A DNA stretch of 64,000 bases. Source: Polyangium sp. 15x6 (GTDB taxonomy: Bacteria > Myxococcota_A > Polyangia > Polyangiales > Polyangiaceae). A program made the position numbers and the translations under genes. The stretch covers positions 248,001 to 312,000 of the forward strand of contig NZ_JASBQE010000003.1 of the NCBI RefSeq assembly GCF_029960785.1, given 5' to 3'. Below the pieces are notes generated by a model that saw nothing but the letters and a program-made list of their open reading frames with translations, ran no database searches and was not told where the DNA came from. This document shows, piece after piece, positions 39,084 to 49,900 of this stretch; position 1 is the first letter of the stretch, and each line of letters begins with the position of its first letter.

Positions 39084-39184
39084 GGTTCGGAGCGTAGCGT
39101 CGCCAATCGCGTGACGCGAGGTACGCGCGGAGGAGCAAGGAGCGGGCGCTCGCGCGACCACGGATTCGATTAAGATGGGAACGG

Positions 39185-39784
39185 ATGAAGAAAGCCCACC
39201 GCTCGCTCGCGCCCGGGTTCTTGATCGCTTCGCCTCCGCTCGGAGATCCGAACTTCGATCGGACGGTCGTGCTGCTCGCGGTGCACAACGAGGACGGCGC
39301 GCTCGGGTTCGTGGTGAACCGCGTCGCCCCGATGTCGCTCGGCGAGGTCCTGAAGCTCGCGGGCTACAAAGGCCCCGAGTGGAAGGACGAGGGTCCGGTG
39401 TTCCTCGGAGGCCCGGTGGCGCCGACGATGGGCTGGATCCTCTGCGTGGATCCGAGCCTCGACGCCGAGCAGGAGGGCGTGCTCGCGGTGGATGCGCGGA
39501 TCCGGATCACGTCGCGCCGCGCGGCGTTCGACGATCTCGTGCAGGAGCGGCTCTCGTTCGCGGGCGCGTCGGATCCGAAGCGGCGGATGGTGATGCTCGG
39601 CTACAGCGGCTGGGGGCCCGGTCAACTCGAACGAGAGATCGGGACGGGCGCGTGGTTGCCGACGCCGCTCGACGAGGGCGTTCTCTTCGACGTGGACGTC
39701 GACGAACGGTGGGAGCGCGCCTACGCGCTGCACGGGCTGACGCCCGCCGTGATGATGTCGATGCGGAGCGTGGGCGAGGCGTAA
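39185..39784 (+). CDS. algH: AlgH/YqgE family protein (UPF0301)
   Basis: A 199-residue member of the AlgH/YqgE family. The segments SLAPGFLIASPPLGDPNFDR, GALGFVVNRVA and VFLGGPVAPTMGWIL are typical, as is YSGWGPGQLEREI. The family is widespread with poorly defined function. The ATG at 39185 fits. It is divergent from the RibD-type gene. Confidence 0.92.
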   Translation: MKKAHRSLAPGFLIASPPLGDPNFDRTVVLLAVHNEDGALGFVVNRVAPMSLGEVLKLAGYKGPEWKDEGPVFLGGPVAPTMGWILCVDPSLDAEQEGVLAVDARIRITSRRAAFDDLVQERLSFAGASDPKRRMVMLGYSGWGPGQLEREIGTGAWLPTPLDEGVLFDVDVDERWERAYALHGLTPAVMMSMRSVGEA

Positions 39785-39796
39785 CGCGCCGCGTGT

Positions 39797-40729
39797 TCAG
39801 GGGTTCGGCGGGGACGAACTGCGGAACCGGCGGTCGTGCCAGCGGAGCATCTCCAGGGTGCCGACCTCGCGGAGCCAAGGTTGGTCATGGGGTCCCGGCA
39901 AGACGATCGCGTCGTGCGGGACCTTGCGCTTCGTGAGCTCGGCGGAGAGAGCGACGTTGGCCGCGCGGAACGGATCCGCGGTGCTCGTCTCGACGTGCAC
40001 GCCGCGCGCGCCGTGGGCGGTGAGGATCGAGGCGAGGCGATCGGCATACCCGGCGGCCCGGTGCTCGCCGATCGCCGTCTGCACGACGCCGATCGCGCCG
40101 AAGGCATCGGGGCGTCGCGAGAAGACCTCGAGCGCGACGTAACCTCCGAGCGAGCATCCATCGAGGGCCGTGCGAGCGACGTCGGTCGCCACGTGCGCCT
40201 CGCGGCGCGCGCGCGGCACGACGACCTCGGCGATCCAGCGCGCGTATCCGTCGAGCGCGGCCTTCGGGTTCGCCGCCTTGTTGACGTTGGGCGTGTAGGG
40301 GCAAGCGATCACGAAGCCGCGGAACGGCGCGCGCGTGAGCTCTTCGTTCACAGCGCGGAGATGTTCGTCGGTGAAGTCCAGCCGTTTCGACGTGCGCAGG
40401 ACGGGCGGCCGGCAGAGTCGCGCGTACGCCGTCGCGAGGCCGTAACGTTCGAGCCAGGCGTAGGCGCCCATGCGCTCGTCGCCGGTCTCGCCAAGGCCGT
40501 GCAAGAGGACGAGGAGCGGCGCCGGGGCCTTCGTGAGATCGAGTCCGCGCGGGATCGAAAGGGTCATGCGCCGGCCGAGCGCGCGATCGCCAGGAAGATC
40601 GAGATCGCGCACGTCGAGATCCGGACCGCCGAGATCGGGAGTTCGTTCGGCTTCGGCGCGTCGCGTCGTGCCGAGCGTCCACGCCGCCGCGGAGGCGCCG
40701 ATCAAGAAGCCACGACGTGTCGTCCGCAC
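39797..40729 (-). CDS. Tat-exported alpha/beta-hydrolase (esterase)
   Basis: A 310-residue esterase with a Tat signal: TTRRGFLIGASAAAW near the N-terminus. The hydrolase domain has the nucleophile elbow GCSLGG (Ser at about 192) and a typical HGLGETGDERM oxyanion loop before it. It resembles PHB-depolymerase-like or feruloyl-type esterases. The GTG at 40729 puts the twin-arginine motif at the N-terminus; an in-frame GTG at 40768 is a possible earlier start. Confidence 0.82.
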   Translation of the reverse strand: MRTTRRGFLIGASAAAWTLGTTRRAEAERTPDLGGPDLDVRDLDLPGDRALGRRMTLSIPRGLDLTKAPAPLLVLLHGLGETGDERMGAYAWLERYGLATAYARLCRPPVLRTSKRLDFTDEHLRAVNEELTRAPFRGFVIACPYTPNVNKAANPKAALDGYARWIAEVVVPRARREAHVATDVARTALDGCSLGGYVALEVFSRRPDAFGAIGVVQTAIGEHRAAGYADRLASILTAHGARGVHVETSTADPFRAANVALSAELTKRKVPHDAIVLPGPHDQPWLREVGTLEMLRWHDRRFRSSSPPNP

Positions 40730-40918
40730 GGTGACGCAGCGTAACCCACGCCCCCCGCGCGGGGCCACCGCCGGGGGCGAGGTGGCCGACCGGTCCCCCG
40801 GGTTCCCGCTGCATTTCGTGATTTTGCCCGCGACCGATTCAGATCAATGCGATCCGTCCGAACGATCCTTGATACGTTCTCCGCCGCGCCGATTTTCCCC
40901 GGCGGCTCGGGAAGGGAC

Positions 40919-43900
40919 ATGCAGGAATCGAAGACCGGTCGCGCCGTACCGCAGCTGGACACCGTTGCCTCGGCCCTGGAACAGACGCTCGAGAACGAGC
41001 CCGCGCTCCTGGATTTGCTCGCTCAGGCCCTCGCGAAGGGCGCGAGCCCCGGAGAGCTCTGGGACATGCTCCATCAGGCGGCACATCGCGACAACCGCAT
41101 CGCCGAGCTCGCCGCTGCCTACGACGCGATTTGCCGCGACCGGAAGATTCGCCTGCTGCAGCCGGCCGCGCAGATCGAGCTCTTGCTGAGCGCATCGGCG
41201 TTCCTCGTCGACTACGCCGGTGACGGCGGGACGGCGCAGCCGCACCTCGAGCGCGTCATGCAGCTCTCGCCGGGAAACGTCGACGCGTTCCAGCGACTCG
41301 AAGCCATCCTGCGCGACCGCGAAGACTGGACGAAGCTCGCCGAGCTGTACACGCAGATGGCGGCGCACCGGCAGGACAAACAGGAGCAGCTCGCGTTCCT
41401 CCGCGCCGCCGTGCAGATCCTCGCCGCGCTCCCGGGCGAGGAGGACAAGGCGTTCAAGCTCCACCAGCAGATCCTCCGGCTCGACCCGACCGACGCCGAC
41501 AGCCGCAACGCGATGGCCGAGCGGTTCATCGCCGCGGGCCGTTTCGCCGACGTGGCGAAGCTCTACGAGCAAGCCATCGCCGCCGACCCGCCGCCGGCCG
41601 AGGAAGAGCTCCTCGCGCTGCGCGAGCAGGCCATCGAGCTCTACTCCGTCAGCCTGCACGAGATCGAGAAGGCGCTGCCGCACGCGGAGGAGGTGCTGAA
41701 GAAGAACCCCGACAGCGAGCTCGCGTGGCGCACGTGCGAGCAGCTCCTCACGCACAAGACGCTCGCCGCGCGCGCCGCGGCCGCCATCGAGAACGTGTTC
41801 ATGTCGCGCGAGCAGTACGAGGACGCCGCGCGCATGCTGACGATCCAGATCGACAGCGTGCGTGGCCCGCGGAGGCTCGAAGCGCAGAAGCGGCTCGCGG
41901 CCTTGCAGTACCAGCACCTCGGCGACCTCGGCGCCGCGTTCACGCTCTACGAAGGCATTCTCACGGTCGATCCGAACGACGACGAGGTGCGCGCGCGGTA
42001 CCGCTCGATCGGCGCGGCGCTCGATCGCAGGCTCGACGTGACGCGCGTGCTCACGCGTGCGTCGGCCGGAGCGAAGGACCCGCTCGTGCGCGCGAAGATC
42101 GCCGCCGACCTCGGCGAGCTCTTCCTGGAGACGGGGGATCCGAAGCGCGCGCGCGCGTCGTTCCAGAGCGCCGTGGACGCGGGGCTCGCGGAGGACGCGG
42201 GCGTGCGCGCGGCGCGGGCCCTCGTGGATCTGTGCGAGCAAGCCTCCGACTGGAGCGCGCTCGCCGCGGCGCTCGATCGTCTGAGCGACATCGAGCCCGA
42301 GCCCGACGCGCGCGCGGGCGCGGCCGAGCGTCTCGCGCGGCTGCGCGAGGAGACGCTCGGAGATGCACCGGGTGCGATCGCCGCGTACCGGAAGCTCATC
42401 GGTACGTCGCTCGAGAGCGAGGCTCTGCCCGCGCTCGAACGCCTCTACGAAGCCGCGGGGGACGAGGTCTCGCTCGCCGACGTGCTCGAACGTCGCGCGG
42501 CCCTCGAGACCGACAGGGAAGCCGCGCGCGACCTCGCGTTCCGCGCCGCCGATCTCCGCGCCGCGCGCTCGAACGATCTCGGCGCGGTGCTCGACGGCTG
42601 GCGCAGGTTCCTCCAGACGTACGGACCTACGCGCGAGATTCACGCGCGCATCCTGCCCTTGCTCGAACGCGAGCAGCGCTGGGAGGAGCTCGCGCAGACG
42701 CTCGACGCGGAGGCGGGCCTCGCGCCGTCGGAGGAGCGCATCGCCATCCTCGCGAAGCTCGCGCAGGTTCGTCTCAGCCGTCTCGGCGACGGCGCGGGCG
42801 CGCTCGACGCGTATCGCCAGGCGCTCGATCTCGATCGCTCGGACAAGGCGTGCCGTCAGGCCGTGGAGCGTATGCTCGGCAGCGGCGATCATCGGCTCGG
42901 CGCGGCCGACGTCCTCGAGCCGATCTACCGCGAGGAGGGCGCCACGCAGGGCCTGCTCAAGATCCTCGAAGTGCGCGGCGACGTCGCGAAGGACGCGTCC
43001 GATCAGCTCGCCGCGCTGCGTGAGGCCACGCAGATCGCGGAGGGGGATCTCGGGGACACGAAGCGCGCGTTGCAGTTCGCGGGCCTCGGCTTGCGCATCG
43101 CGACGAACCACGTGGCCGACGATGTGCCCGAGTGGCTGTCGACCGTGGAGCGCCTCGCGGGCAACGACGCCGCGCGTCGCGCCGGCATCCTGATCCAGGC
43201 CCTCGGCAACCGGAACGTGGATCATCCGGCGATCGCGGAGCTCGCGAAGGCCACGGGTGAGGCGCTCGCGGTTTACGGTGACTTCGTCGGCGCGCTGTCC
43301 GTGCTCCGGAACGCGCTCGCCTTCGAGCCGTCGTCGCCCGACCTCATCGCGCGCATCGACGGCCTCCTGCAGAAGCATGGCAACGCGCAGGAGCGGCTCG
43401 CGCTCTACAAGGGCGCGCTCGCCGCGACGACGGATCCGGATCGGCGCCGGCAGATCTTCCACTCGATCGGGACGATCGAGCGTCGCGGTCTGCGCGACCT
43501 TGCAGCGGCGGCCGCCACGTACCGTCGCGCGCTGGAAGAGGACGCGGGGGATCGGGGCGCGTACGAAGCGTTGCTCGACGTGCTGGAGGAAGCCTCGGAT
43601 GCAGAGGGCCTCTACGCGGCGCTCGCCTCCGGCGTGGAGCGCGCAGCCGACGCGGAAGAGCGCGCGGCCATCACGCTCCGCATGGCGAACCTGTCCGCCT
43701 CGCGTGGGTGGATCGATCGCGCGCGGCAGCACTACCGGAGCCTGCTCGACGAGGGCACCACGCTGTCGGACGAGACGCTCGACCGGATCGCGGAGCTCGC
43801 TCGGAAAGCGGGCGACAACGATCTCTATCGTGTGCTGCTCGAACGGCGCATCTCGACCGCGGACGGCCCGCTCGCCGAGGCGCGCTGGCTCGAACACCTC

Positions 43901-46900
43901 GCCGCGCTGAAGGCCGAGGCGTTCGGGGACACGGCGGCCGCGATCGAGGACTACCGGCGTGCCGCCGACCTCGCCGACGGCGGTGGCGACGGCGCGCTCG
44001 CCGAGCGCCTCTTCGAGCGCGTGCTCGCGCTCTCGGCCGACGATCGTGAGGCGGCCGAGCGGCTCGTCGATCTCTATCGCCGCTCCGAGGCGTGGGAGAA
44101 GCTTCCCACGGTCTACGAGGTCCTCTTCCGCACGGCGGCTGATGCTGCGGAGCGCGCGGACAAACTGCTCGCGTTCGAGGACGCGGCCATCCACGCGAAG
44201 GCGACCACGCGCTTCGTGGGCGCGGCGGACGCGCTCCTCGCAGACGAGGGCGCGCTCGACGTGGGCCCGCGCGAGGCGCTCCAGGCGGCGCGCGCGCGTG
44301 TGCTCGCGGCCGACCCCGATCGCCAGGAAGACGCCGCGGCGGCGTACCGGAGCATGATCCAGGGCGCGTCGGATCCCTGGACCGCGGTCGAGGCGTTCGA
44401 GGCGTTCCTCGATCGGAGCCCGCCCTCGCAGGCGCGGCTCGAGGATCGTCGCTGGGTGCTCGGCTTCCGCCTGCAACGCGCCGAGGGGGATCGTCGCATC
44501 GAGGCGCTGGTCGCGTGGGCGGCGGCCGAGGAGAACGTCTTCAAGGATCCGCGCGCGGCCGCGGACCTCTACGCCCGCGTGCTGGAGCAGGACCCGCAGA
44601 ACGACGCGGCGCTCGCGGCGCGCAGCCGGCTCCTTCTGGACCTCGGCGACGTCGAGGGCGCAGCGGCGATGATGGCCGCCCGTCGCGATCTGCGCGAGGG
44701 CGCGGAGCGGACGGCGCTCGAGCTCGAGCTCGCGACGCTGCTGCTCGATCGTCTCGGGCGGGTGGACGAGGCGCTCGCCGCGGTGGAGCCGGTGCTCGAA
44801 GCCGAGCCGGGCAACGAGGGCGCGCTCGTGCTCCTCGAGCGTGCGCTCGCGCGGCCCGAGTCCCGCCGGCGCGCAGCCGAGATGCTGGAGCGCGCCTGCG
44901 ACACGACGGACGACGAGTCGATCGCGGCGCGGATCCTGAAGCTGCTCATCGCGACGCCCGCGGACGCGAGTGACCTCGTGGATCTCCGCGCGGGCTGGTT
45001 CACGCGGCTGCTCGACAGGCCCGGCGCCGCGCCGGAGCTCGCCCTCGACCTCGCCGTGCGCGCGGTCGAGGAGCTGCCCTACGACGCCGCGCTGTGGGAT
45101 CGCGCCGAGCAGCTCGGCCGTGACGCCGATCGGCCCGACCTCGTCGCCGAGGCCTATCGCAAGAAGCTCGAATCCGATTCCGTGCGCGAGCTCGATCCCG
45201 ACACGCTCGACGACCTCGGGCGGCGCTCGGTCGACTACCACGAGGAGTTCTTCTTCGACGATCAGGACGCCGTCATGAAGCTCCTGCGCCGGGTCGTCGA
45301 CGTCGCTCCCGATGCGCTCTGGGCATTCGAGCGCTTGAAGCTCGCCTACAACCAGAACGAGCGCTGGGCGGACCTCTTCTCGCTCTACGACCAGGCCATC
45401 GAGCGCACCGACGACAAGTTCGCGCGCGTCGAGCTCCTGGAGGACGCGGCCGAGTCGGCGAAGGACCTCGCGGGCGATCCGGATCGCGCCGTGCAGTACC
45501 TGGAGCAGCTCCTGCCGCTCAAGCCGCGCGACAAGAAGATCCGCACCTCGCTCGAGCGGCTCTACGAGCGCCTCGGCCGTCATCGCCCGCTCATCGATCT
45601 TCTCTCGCACGAGCTCGCCTCGCTCGACGTCGAGGCGGCGCAGAAGCTCCGCGCGCGGATCGCCACGTTGTGGCTCGACGGCGTCGCCGAGCCCGACGCC
45701 GCCTTCCGCGTCGTCGAGGAGATGCTCTCCGTCGAGCCGTCGCGCGCCGAGGCGCTCGACCTCCTCGAGCGCGTCCTCGCCGCCACGGGCTCGGCCGAGC
45801 CGCTCTCCGTCCGGCCGAGCGCGGAGGCCGAGAACACGGCCCGCCAGCGCGCGGCCGTCGTCCTCGAACAGCGCTACCGCAGCGAGGAGCGACACGAGGA
45901 CCTCGCGCGCGTGCTCGCCGTCCGCCTCGAAGCCGCGGTCGATCCGGCCGCGCGCGGCGCGCTCCTGCGCGAGATCGTCTCCTTGCGCGCCGACGTCCTC
46001 GACGATCCGGCGAGCGCGCTGGAGAGCCTCGCCGCGCTCGTCGCGCTGGAGCCCGCCGAGCCGAGCCACCGCGCCGAGCTCGAGCGGCTCGCCGCGCGTG
46101 TCGATCGCTTCGATCGGCTCGCCGAGGTCCTCGTCACGGTCTCCGAGGGCGCCGGAGGCGCGCTCAAGATCGAGCTCCTCTCTCGCGCTTCGGCGATCTA
46201 CGTCGAGAAGCTCGGCGATCGCGGTCGCGCGATCGATCTCGGCCGGACGATCCTCTCGCTCGAACCGGAGCACCCCGAGCTCGTGGTCGGGCCCGCGCGT
46301 GATCTCGAGCGCCTCCTCGCGGAGGAGGGACGTTCGGCGGAGCGCTGCGAGGTCCTCGAACGGCTCGCGCGCCTCGAAACGGATCCCGACGCGCGCCGCG
46401 CCACGTTGCTCGAAGTCGCGCGCATCGCGTCGAGCGAGCTCGGCGACAAACCGCGCGCCATCGCGGCGTATCGTGCTCGCCTCGCGGACGAGCCGCGTGA
46501 CCTCGACGCGCTCGGCGGCCTTTCGCTCGACCTCGAATCCGAGAGCCGCTTCGGCGAGCTCGCGGAGGTCCTCGAGCGCCGCGCCGAGCTCACCGAGGGC
46601 GACGCCGCGCGGCAGGATCTCGTGCGCGTCGCGGCGATCTGCGACCAGGAGCTCCGCGACGTGGCCCGCGCGATCACCGTGTGGGAAGGCGTGCGCGCCC
46701 GCTTCGGCGCCGACGACGAGAGCTGCGACGCGCTCGCCCGGCTCCTCGAAAAGGCGGCGCGCTGGCCCGATCTCGTGGCGTTGCTCCACACGAGCGCCAC
46801 GCAGGCAGACGAGGCCGGGGCCAACGTCGCCCGCGCGGCGGAGCTCTACCGCCGCCTCGGCGACGTGCAGCGCGATCGCACCGGGCAGTGGGCCGAGGCC

Positions 46901-49900
46901 GTCGCGAGCTACGAGGCCGCGATTCGTTGCGCGGATCCGGGAGGCCTCGCGCTCTCCGGCCTCGAATCGTTGCTCTCGCTGATCGACCTCGACGACGAGG
47001 CGCGCCGGCCCATCCTCGCGGCCGCGGTCCGGGTGCTCACGGCCGCGTACGCGGCCTCGGGCGACTGGCAGCGCACCATCGATCTGCTCGAGCCGCGCCT
47101 CGCCGCCGCGACGTCCGCCGCCGAACGTACGGCGATCCTCACGGAGACCGCGTCGCTGCACGAGCACCGCCGGAGCGACCCGGCCGCGGCGTTCGACGCG
47201 GTGTGGCGCGCGTTTGCCGCCGTGAAGACGCCCGAGCTCTCGGCCGAGGTTCTGCGCCTCGCCGCGACCGCGGATCGCTGGGCCGACGTGGCCGACGCGT
47301 TCCCGGCGATCGAGGCGCAAGGCGACGTCCCGCCCGACGTCGCGCGGGCCCTCTGGTGGAGCGTCGCGCTCTGGCACCGCGATCGCCGCGGGGACGAGCG
47401 CGCCGCCGAGATCGCGATCGAGCGCGCGCTCACGTACGACCCGGCGAACGCCGAGATGCTCGCGGCGCTCGTCGAGCTGCGTCGTCACACGCCCGGCAAG
47501 CCCCTCGTCGACGCGCTGCTGCGCCTCAGCGAGGTCTCCGCGGACGCGCTCCCGCTCCACCGCGAGGCCGTCACGGTCGCCAGCGACCACGTGGGCGACC
47601 CGAGCCTCGCGAAGAGCATCGCCGAGGCCATGCTCCAGAAGGCCGAGGCGCGCTGGATCGGCGAGGGCTCGGACCCGCTCAGCGAGGCCGCGACCTTCGC
47701 CGCGTGGGCGCTCGACGTCCTCGTGCGCGTTTGCCGCGAAGAGGGCGACCTCGCGCGTGTCGTCGCGCTTTGCCTCGACGGAGCGAAGCTCCCCTTCGAG
47801 GCTTCGCGCCGCCGCTCGCTCCGCCTCGCTGCCGCAGAGATCTCCGACGCGCAGCCGGCGATCGCGATCTACGAGGAGCTCTTCGGGGAGGATCCGACCG
47901 ACGAGCTCGTCGGCTCGCGCCTCGAAGAGCTCTATCGCAAGGAGGGGCGCCGCACCGAGCTCCTCACCCTGCGCGAGCGCCAGATCTCCGTGGCCGAGGA
48001 CGTCCTCTCGCGCGTCGATCTGCGCCTCGACCTCGCGTTCCTGCTCGTCGAGTCGGGCGACGCGGATCGCGCGATCGGGTCGCTCCGCAAGAACCTCGAA
48101 GAGAGCCCCTCGCACGCGCCCTCCGTCGACAAACTCGCCGAGCTCTTCGGCGAGCGTGGCGATCACGGCGCTCTCGCGGCGCTCTGGGAGGATCAGGCGG
48201 CGCGGCGCGAGGCCGATCGCGACACGGCGGCGGCCGCCGAGTTGTGGCGACGGGCCGCGATCATCGCCGAGACGCGCGTCGGGGATCTCCCGCGCGCGAT
48301 CAGCGATTACCGCCGCGCCGCGCGGTACCGCGACATGGCCTCGCTCGACGCGCTCGCGCGCCTCTTCACGGCGCGCGGCGATCACGCGGCCGCCGCGGAG
48401 GTCCTCGAGACCATCTGCGCGGACGCGCCGGCCGACGCCTCGCCGCACCCGGTCCTGCGTCTGGCCGAGGCCTACATCGCCTCGGGCGAGCCCGCGCTCG
48501 CGCAGCAGCGCCTCGAAGAGGCACAGGGCCGCGTCGCCGACCCTGCGCCGCTCCGGGCGCGCCTCTCCGTCCTCTACCGCGAGGCGGAGGCGTGGGGCCC
48601 GCTCGCCGAGCTCATCGCCATCGAGGCGGCGCACACCGAGAACGCCGCGAAGCGCACGGCCCTCCTCCGCGAGGCCGCCGATCTGCACTTCTCGAAGCGG
48701 AACCAGCCGGAGGCGGCCGTCCCGCTGCTCGAGCAGGCGGCGCAGCTCACGCCCGACGATCGCGCGATCAAGCTCTCGCTCTGCGACGCGCTCAGCGCGG
48801 CGGGTCGCTCGGACGAGGCCTCGAACATCCTTCGCCAGATCATCGACGCGTACGGCAGCCGGCGTCCGAAGGACCGCGCGATCGTGCACTACTACCTGGC
48901 GCGGGTCTTCCTGTCGTCGGGGGATCGCAAGGCCGCGCTCGCCGAGCTCGACGTCGCGCTCAAGATCGACCCGACGCACCCGGAGATCCTGCTCGCGCTC
49001 GCGCGCCTGTCCTTCGACGAGGGCCAGTTCGATCGGGCGCAGCGCACGTACCGCTCGCTGCTCATGATGGTGCGGCGCCTGCGCGACGAGCAGGGCTCGC
49101 CCGCCGTCACGCGCACCGAGGTGCTCATCGCGCTCGCGGAGATCGCCGATCGCCAGGGCGATCCCGATCGCTCCGCCGAGCACGTGGAGTCCGCGTTCGA
49201 GGCCTCGCGCGAGAGCCCGGACGAGGCCGATCGCCTCGTGCGCGCCCTCCGTGGCCGCCAGAACCACGCGCTCCTCGCGCGCGCGCTCGAACTCCGGCTC
49301 GAGGGCGCGGGCGGCGACGCGGCGTCCACGGCGCCCGTGCTCGCCGAGCTCGCCTCGCTCTACGAGCAGCACCTCGGCCGCGCCGAGGACGCGCTCTCGT
49401 TGTGGCTGCGCGCGCTCGCGGTGCGACCGACCTCCGCGGACGCGCATCGGTCGGCGCTCGGGCTCGCCCGCCGCCTCGGCGCGGTCGAGAAGTATCTCGA
49501 CGCTCTGCGTAAACTCGTCGCCGCGACGACGGTCGATCCTCCGCTCGTCGACCTCCTCCTCCACCTCGGTCGTGCGCTCTCCGGCGAGGGTGGCGACGCG
49601 GCCCAGGCGGACGAGGCGTTCCGGCGCGCCGAGGCGCTCTTGCTGGAGCGGCCGGGTGATCGCCGGATCCACGAGGTCTGGCGCGCGCTCGAAGCCTCCT
49701 GCGAGCAGCGCGGCGATCGCGAGGGGCAGATCGCTCTGCTCGAGAAGCGGATCGCCGCCGCGAGCGAGAGCGCTCCGCCGGCCGAGCTCGCCGATGGCCT
49801 CTACCGCCTCGCCGAGCTCGCGCTGCGCGAGCCCGGCGGCGCGGGGCGCGGCGTGCCCGCGCTCGAGCGTGCCCTCTCGCTCGACGCGTCGCCCGATCGC